Positions 7,173-10,879 of a stretch of DNA of 10,879 bases are shown here, in pieces; the stretch's first letter is position 1; each line of letters opens with the position of its first letter. This DNA is from Sphingomonas sp. (GTDB lineage Bacteria > Pseudomonadota > Alphaproteobacteria > Sphingomonadales > Sphingomonadaceae). The DNA is taken from NCBI GenBank assembly GCA_030824725.1, contig JAPJRE010000102.1:1-10879 (forward strand), written 5' to 3'. The position numbers and the translations under genes were made by a program. The notes beneath the pieces were generated by a model. That model was not told the DNA's origin and ran no database searches. It was given only the letters and a program-made list of their open reading frames with translations.

Positions 7173-8263
7173 GACCGCCCTCGCGTATCGATCCGGACCT
7201 CCACCGACATGCCCGGGCGCAGCCGGTTCGCCGCCGGGGCTGCGGGATCGACGGCGATTCGAACGCCGATCCGCTGCGGGATCTTGACGAAATTGCCCGT
7301 TGCGTTGTCGGCCTTGAGCACCGCGAACTCCGATCCGGTGGCAGGCGACAGGCGCTCAACCCGCCCCGTCAGCCTGGTGCCGTTCAGCGCATCGACGGTG
7401 ATGCGGACCGGCTGGCCCGGGTGGATCTGCCCGGTCTGCGCTTCCTTGAAGTTGGCGATGATCCAGCGATCGGGCGGCACGATCGCCAGCAGCTGCGATC
7501 CGTTGGTGACATAGGCACCGGCGCGGATGCCGACCTCGCCGAGCACGCCGCCCTCGGGCGCGCGGATCACGGTATGTTCGAGATCGATCTCGGCGGCGTG
7601 CAGCTGCGCGCGCGCCGCCTCCACCTGCGCCTCGAGCCCGCCGCGGCCGACTTCCACGGTGCGAACGTCCTGACGGCCGATCTCGGTGCCGGCGAAGGCC
7701 TGGCGCAGCTGTGCCTGCGCAGCGGCGAACGCGGCCAGCGTCTGGTCGCGCTCGCGCACCGAGATCGAGCCGTCGCGGGCGAGATCGTTGGCACGCGCCA
7801 TGTCCGCCTTCGCCTTGGCGAGCTGGGCCTGCGCCCCGGCCACGCCCGCTTCCTGGCTCTTGAGCCCGGCCGAGCGGGCTGCCCGCGCCTGGATCGAGTT
7901 GGCCAGCGCGGCCTCCGCCGCCGAGAGGTTGGCACGCGCCTGCTCGACACGCGCGCGATAGACGCGGTCGTCGATCCGCACCAGGATCTGGCCCCGCTTC
8001 ACCACCTCATAGTCGTGGACCGCCACCTCGAGCACATAGCCGCTCACCTGCGGCGCGATCACCGTCACCCGGCCGCGAACATAGGCATTGTCGGTCGCCT
8101 CGTCTTGCCCCGCGAAGGGCGGCAGGCCCCAAGCGGCGAGGACGAGGACGATGGCGACCAGCGCCAGCGCCGCCGCGCCGAGGATGTGGAGCGGGCGCCG
8201 GCGGGCGGGACGCCAGGTCGCGCCCGCGGTCGCCGGCGGCGTGGCTTCTTCAGCTGTGGTCAT
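7169..8263 (-). CDS. HlyD/EmrA-family membrane fusion protein
   Basis: This periplasmic adaptor is anchored in the inner membrane and links the MFS permease to the outer-membrane channel. The protein has 364 residues: a short basic cytoplasmic tail, one membrane helix (about 26-46), then the EmrA hallmark TDNAYVRG (57-64) followed by APQVSGYV (70-77) and the first lipoyl half. An Ala/Gln/Arg-rich coiled-coil hairpin covers about 100-230. The second lipoyl half, IRAPEGGVLG, lies at 233-242. The beta-barrel region contains ATGNFVKIPQRIGVRI (321-336), and LRPGMSVEV (348-356) lies near the end. This set is typical of partners of DHA2-type MFS pumps rather than RND pumps. The ATG at 8263 overlaps the permease stop as ATGA; its own ribosome binding site is weak (AGAGAC), so translational coupling is likely. 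The gene symbol emrA is avoided because orthology is not shown. Confidence 0.93.
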   Translation of the reverse strand: MTTAEEATPPATAGATWRPARRRPLHILGAAALALVAIVLVLAAWGLPPFAGQDEATDNAYVRGRVTVIAPQVSGYVLEVAVHDYEVVKRGQILVRIDDRVYRARVEQARANLSAAEAALANSIQARAARSAGLKSQEAGVAGAQAQLAKAKADMARANDLARDGSISVRERDQTLAAFAAAQAQLRQAFAGTEIGRQDVRTVEVGRGGLEAQVEAARAQLHAAEIDLEHTVIRAPEGGVLGEVGIRAGAYVTNGSQLLAIVPPDRWIIANFKEAQTGQIHPGQPVRITVDALNGTRLTGRVERLSPATGSEFAVLKADNATGNFVKIPQRIGVRIAVDPAAPAANRLRPGMSVEVRIDTRGRS

Positions 8264-9870
8264 TGCTTGTCTCTATTGATGCGCACGAAGAGGATGTTGG
8301 CGAAGATGAAGGCAGCCGTGGCCAGCGCGAGCAGGCTCACGAAACGGAAGGTGTCGTTGAAGGCGATCACCGCCGCCTCGCGCGCCATCGCCTGGCCGAG
8401 CTGGCCGGCGCCCTGCGCCGCGCGCTGGGCGGGATCGACGAGCACGGAAGCGAGGCTCGCGCCACCGCCGGCGACTCGCGCGGCGACCTGCGGGTCGCTC
8501 GCCAGCATGTCCGCCCCGAGCGCGTTGCTGGCATTGCGCGCCCAGATCGTCTGCAGCGAACCGAGCAACGCGGATCCAAGCAGACCGCCGACATTCTGGG
8601 TGATGCTGAACGTCACGACGAAGCTGACCAGATAGTCGCCGCCCCGCTGGATCATCCGCAGGAAGCCGTAGAGCAGCGTGGGCCCCACGAACAAGGTGGT
8701 GCCGAAGCCGAGCAGCGCCTGGCTCAGGATCAGCTGCGCGGGCCGGGTGAGCGCGGTGGCGTCGCTGTCCAGCCATGCACCGGCGGCGATGGTCAGCGCG
8801 GCGACGAGCACCTGCCATGGCAGGCGACGCTCGGACAGGGTGAGCGCGGCGACGACGATGCCGAGCAACATCGCGAGCGCGACCACCGCGAACAAAGTTC
8901 GCAGCTGATCGTTGTTGAGGCCGCCAAGCGTCAGCAGGCCGATCGCGCCATAGGTCTGTTCGGCAAGCGCCAGGCGCACCACCAGCGCGACTGCGGCGAA
9001 GCGCAGGATGCCCCAGCTGCCGATCCATTCGAAATGCACCAGCGGATCACGTCGGTTGGTCTCGATCAGATAGGCGCCCGCAAGCAGCGCGATCGCGGCG
9101 GCCATTGCCACCCCGAGCCACGGCGTGTCCGTCCACCACAGCGTCCGTCCCTGGCCGAGGACCTGGCAGAGCAGGAACAGCCCGGCGACCGCGAGCAGGA
9201 TGGTGAGGCCGTCGAGCGGCGCGAAGGCCTTGCTTCGTTCGCTCGGCGGCAGCGGCAGGAGGAGGATCAGCGCGAGCGCCAGCAGCGCCGGTGCGATCTC
9301 GAGGGCATGCAGCCCCCAGAGATCGTTGCCCACCAGCACATCGACGGGGACCAGCCGCGCGAGCGGCGTGCCGAGTTGCGGAAGGCCGATGCCGGCAACC
9401 GCGCCGAGCGGCTTCATCTTGGGCGGCAGCGCCTGCATCAGATAATAGACACCCCGCGTGATCAGCGCGGCAGCGGCCAGGCCGCTCGCGGCGCGCATCA
9501 GCACCGCCGCCCAGAAGGTGGCGAAGAAGCAATGCAGCACGCCCGACAGCGCATAGAGCGCCAGGCAGAAACCCGTCACCTGCGGGATGCCGAACTGCGC
9601 CCGCGCCTTCACCAGGGAGAGGTTCGCGGTTGCGTTGATGGCAACATAGATGGCGGGCAGCGCGGCCGCTTCCGCGGCATACAGGCCGAGCGGACCCGCG
9701 ACGTTGCCGGTGTTGACCGTCGTCAGCGCATTGCCGAAGGTCGCGGTCAGCCCCAGGAACGTGCCGACCGCGAGATAACCGAGCCGGCGGCCGGCAGGAT
9801 GCGCGGGCGAAAAGGGCGACCCCGCGAAGAGCGGCCGTTCTTCCGGCCGGAAAACGGGCACCTCGCTCAT
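8260..9870 (-). CDS. MFS efflux permease (EmrB/DHA2-like, atypical)
   Basis: This is a predicted 14-helix inner-membrane drug/H+ antiporter of 536 residues. Its position ahead of an EmrA-type adaptor and a NodT-type channel fits EmrB. The length, a polar loop before the last helix (about 450-510, rich in Ala/Gly/Gln) and the closing NDTFRFVSLLAL segment also resemble EmrB-like pumps. The N-terminal half differs from textbook DHA2 proteins. The loop after the second helix (about 83-98) lacks the motif A pattern GxLaDrxGrr, and the segment GAVAGIGLPQLGTPLARLVP (156-175) only loosely resembles motif C. The ATG at 9870 is chosen because the hydrophobic core follows a plausible 30-residue cytoplasmic tail. 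No Shine-Dalgarno is visible before it, but a short upstream ORF ends on it as ATGA. Substrate unknown. A 4-base overlap links it to the adaptor gene. Confidence 0.88.
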   Translation of the reverse strand: MSEVPVFRPEERPLFAGSPFSPAHPAGRRLGYLAVGTFLGLTATFGNALTTVNTGNVAGPLGLYAAEAAALPAIYVAINATANLSLVKARAQFGIPQVTGFCLALYALSGVLHCFFATFWAAVLMRAASGLAAAALITRGVYYLMQALPPKMKPLGAVAGIGLPQLGTPLARLVPVDVLVGNDLWGLHALEIAPALLALALILLLPLPPSERSKAFAPLDGLTILLAVAGLFLLCQVLGQGRTLWWTDTPWLGVAMAAAIALLAGAYLIETNRRDPLVHFEWIGSWGILRFAAVALVVRLALAEQTYGAIGLLTLGGLNNDQLRTLFAVVALAMLLGIVVAALTLSERRLPWQVLVAALTIAAGAWLDSDATALTRPAQLILSQALLGFGTTLFVGPTLLYGFLRMIQRGGDYLVSFVVTFSITQNVGGLLGSALLGSLQTIWARNASNALGADMLASDPQVAARVAGGGASLASVLVDPAQRAAQGAGQLGQAMAREAAVIAFNDTFRFVSLLALATAAFIFANILFVRINRDKQ

Positions 9871-9914
9871 GACGATGTCGCGCGCGCCGGCGCATCCACC
9901 ATGCCCGCGGCCAT
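9867..9914 (-). other. Possible 15-codon upstream ORF ending on the permease start
   Basis: On the minus strand an ATG at 9914 opens a 15-residue frame (MAAGMVDAPARATSS). Its TGA overlaps the permease ATG as ATGA. The permease lacks its own visible ribosome binding site, so re-initiation after this short ORF is conceivable. No good Shine-Dalgarno precedes the short ORF either. In this frame the open stretch runs back to a GTG at 10085, but its Arg/Pro/Gly-rich composition looks non-coding. Confidence 0.2.
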
Positions 9915-10081
9915 CCCGGACGCACGACGGACACGGCCCGGGCGCCCCCCCCCAGAAAGATTGCTGTTCACCCGTTGAACCCTTGGATCGCGCCGGGCAG
10001 GTCGCGGCGCCGCACGGCCATAGGGCTTCCCCGGGCGCGCGGGACGCGAGCGCCTGTTAGCGCGGGGATGTCGCAGGCCGT
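9871..10081 (-). other. Leader between regulator and efflux operon
   Basis: These 211 bases probably hold the promoter and 5' leader of the efflux operon. They contain the 15-base inverted repeat at 9966-9980, a run of nine G on the minus strand (9945-9953) and the short ORF ending at the permease start. No sigma-70 boxes can be assigned with confidence and no terminator for the regulator gene is evident. Confidence 0.4.
9966..9980. promoter_or_regulatory. GTTCA-N5-TGAAC inverted repeat, candidate operator
   Basis: A perfect 5+5 inverted repeat (GTTCA, CCCGT, TGAAC on the plus strand) sits about 96 bases before the permease start, in the gap between the regulator and the efflux operon. Its size and place suit a dimeric repressor or activator site. 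No confident promoter boxes could be placed next to it, so the assignment rests on symmetry and position only. Confidence 0.35.
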
Positions 10082-10873
10082 TCACGCGGCACGCAGCCGC
10101 TCACGGGCGCACGGCGCGTCCTGCCGGAGCCGTTCGAGGATGGCGCCGGCCATGCGCTCCTGCACGTCGAGGTCCTCGTCCCCAAAGACGTCGATGCGAT
10201 CGGACCACAGGATCTTCCCGCAGCGGCCGGACAGCTCCACCGACACCCGGCGGAACTCGCGCGCGCGGCGGATGGTGCCGTGCAGCACCCAGTCCGAGCT
10301 GGCGTGCAGGGCGACTTCGTCGAGCGAATAGCGGCGCTCGTGGAACTGGAACATGATCGCGCGCGGCGCGACGCGGAAATAGGCGTCGCGTTCGGCCGCA
10401 TAGATGATCTCGTCCGTCACCCCGGCCGCAAAGGCCTTTTCATGGATGCAGACAGAGGTGAAGGGCAGCACCGCGAGCATCGGCGGCATGCCCGCCGCGG
10501 TGCCGGCACCGGCATCGGCAGCGCCCTGCGGCGTGTCCTCCCGCAGCTGAAACCGGGGCGCATATCCCCCGGTGGGGATGGAGACGATAACCTCGTCCTC
10601 GCAACCCGGCCCGGCATAATAGGCGGCGAGCTTGCGGCGCAGGCGGCGTGCCTCGACCCGGACGGCGGAATCGATGCGCGGATCGTAATCGACGCCGCCG
10701 CCATAGAGCTCGACGCCGATCACGAGCTCTTTCAAGGTCGCGGCCCGGCCGGCCAATGCCTCCTCGACGACAAAGGCGAGAAAGCGGAAGAGCTTGTCCG
10801 AACCGGCAAAGGCCACCACCCGCAACCTTTCCAGCTGCGCGCGCACGGCGTCTGGCGCCATGCCGTCAACCAT
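10082..10873 (-). CDS. Putative transcriptional regulator: winged-helix-like domain plus TolB/FlgO-like domain
   Basis: The visible protein has 263 residues and no membrane helix. Residues about 23-110 (KLFRFLAFVVEEALAGR, LKELVIGVELY, YDPRIDSAVRVEARRLRRKLAAYY, then SIPTGGYAPRF) match a widespread bacterial N-terminal domain. Its order of helices, basic recognition-like helix (RVEARRLRRKL, 72-82) and final beta-hairpin (IPTGGYAPRF, 99-108) resemble OmpR/CadC-type winged helices. After an Ala/Gly linker, residues 131-250 look like the TolB/FlgO-type domain: MLAVLPFTS (132-140), FAAGVTDEII (148-157), WVLHGTIRR (195-203), and ILWSDRIDV (221-229). Many relatives carry TPR repeats after this; here the protein simply ends. 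It lies upstream of the efflux operon on the same strand and may control it. The ATG at 10873 is six bases from the window edge and the frame is still open there, so the true start may lie outside; ATG 10861 is another option. Confidence 0.7.
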   Translation of the reverse strand: MVDGMAPDAVRAQLERLRVVAFAGSDKLFRFLAFVVEEALAGRAATLKELVIGVELYGGGVDYDPRIDSAVRVEARRLRRKLAAYYAGPGCEDEVIVSIPTGGYAPRFQLREDTPQGAADAGAGTAAGMPPMLAVLPFTSVCIHEKAFAAGVTDEIIYAAERDAYFRVAPRAIMFQFHERRYSLDEVALHASSDWVLHGTIRRAREFRRVSVELSGRCGKILWSDRIDVFGDEDLDVQERMAGAILERLRQDAPCARERLRAA

Positions 10874-10879
10874 CTGTTC

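Noticed and set aside
5694..7514. 606-codon plus-strand open frame opposite the outer-membrane factor and adaptor genes
   Set aside because: Crosses two genes that have clear family motifs; its Arg/Ala/Gly-rich translation has no recognisable fold.
8263..9978. 571-codon plus-strand open frame opposite the MFS permease
   Set aside because: Antisense shadow, rich in Arg/Gln/Glu with no motif; the minus strand encodes a protein with proper membrane helices.

Overview
The window is a 10.9 kb stretch of very GC-rich bacterial chromosome with tightly packed genes, several joined by 4-base ATGA stop/start overlaps. The bo3-type ubiquinol oxidase, a NodT-type outer-membrane factor, and a 3-hydroxybutyrate dehydrogenase next to a DUF3734-type patatin together suggest an alphaproteobacterium, most likely a sphingomonad. 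That placement is an inference from gene content and base composition; no rRNA or other phylogenetic marker is present.

Layout. (1) Bases 1-2618, plus strand: the 3' part of a cyo operon. Its first gene enters from outside the window and reads as one uninterrupted frame joining subunit I (CyoB) to subunit III (CyoC). It overlaps cyoD (subunit IV) by ATGA. (2) Bases 2619-2855: a convergent intergenic region with several strong hairpins, including a clear intrinsic terminator facing the minus strand. (3) Bases 2856-5595, minus strand: a three-gene cluster transcribed in the order 3-hydroxybutyrate dehydrogenase, patatin-like lipid hydrolase, acetoacetate decarboxylase. (4) Bases 5790-9870, minus strand: a tripartite efflux operon in the order MFS permease, HlyD/EmrA-type membrane fusion protein, NodT-type outer-membrane lipoprotein, with both junctions overlapping by ATGA. 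(5) Bases 10082-10873, minus strand: a probable transcriptional regulator with a winged-helix-like N-terminal domain and a TolB/FlgO-like C-terminal domain, lying 211 bases upstream of the efflux operon.

How the genes may work together. The Cyo proteins form a proton-pumping terminal oxidase. The minus-strand cluster can be read as a short ketone-body route: hydrolysis of an ester or polyester, oxidation of 3-hydroxybutyrate to acetoacetate, then decarboxylation to acetone and CO2. The efflux genes should span both membranes and export a small hydrophobic or toxic compound. The neighbouring regulator is the obvious candidate to control them. The leader between regulator and pump carries a perfect 15-base inverted repeat, a run of nine G on the coding strand, and a 15-codon upstream ORF whose stop overlaps the permease start.

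Most striking points: the natural CyoB-CyoC fusion, the dehydrogenase-patatin-decarboxylase cluster, the atypical MFS permease lacking the usual motif A, and the compact membrane-free regulator. No tRNA, rRNA, CRISPR array, insertion sequence or integrase was seen. The only non-coding gaps are 237, 194 and 211 bases, all described below.
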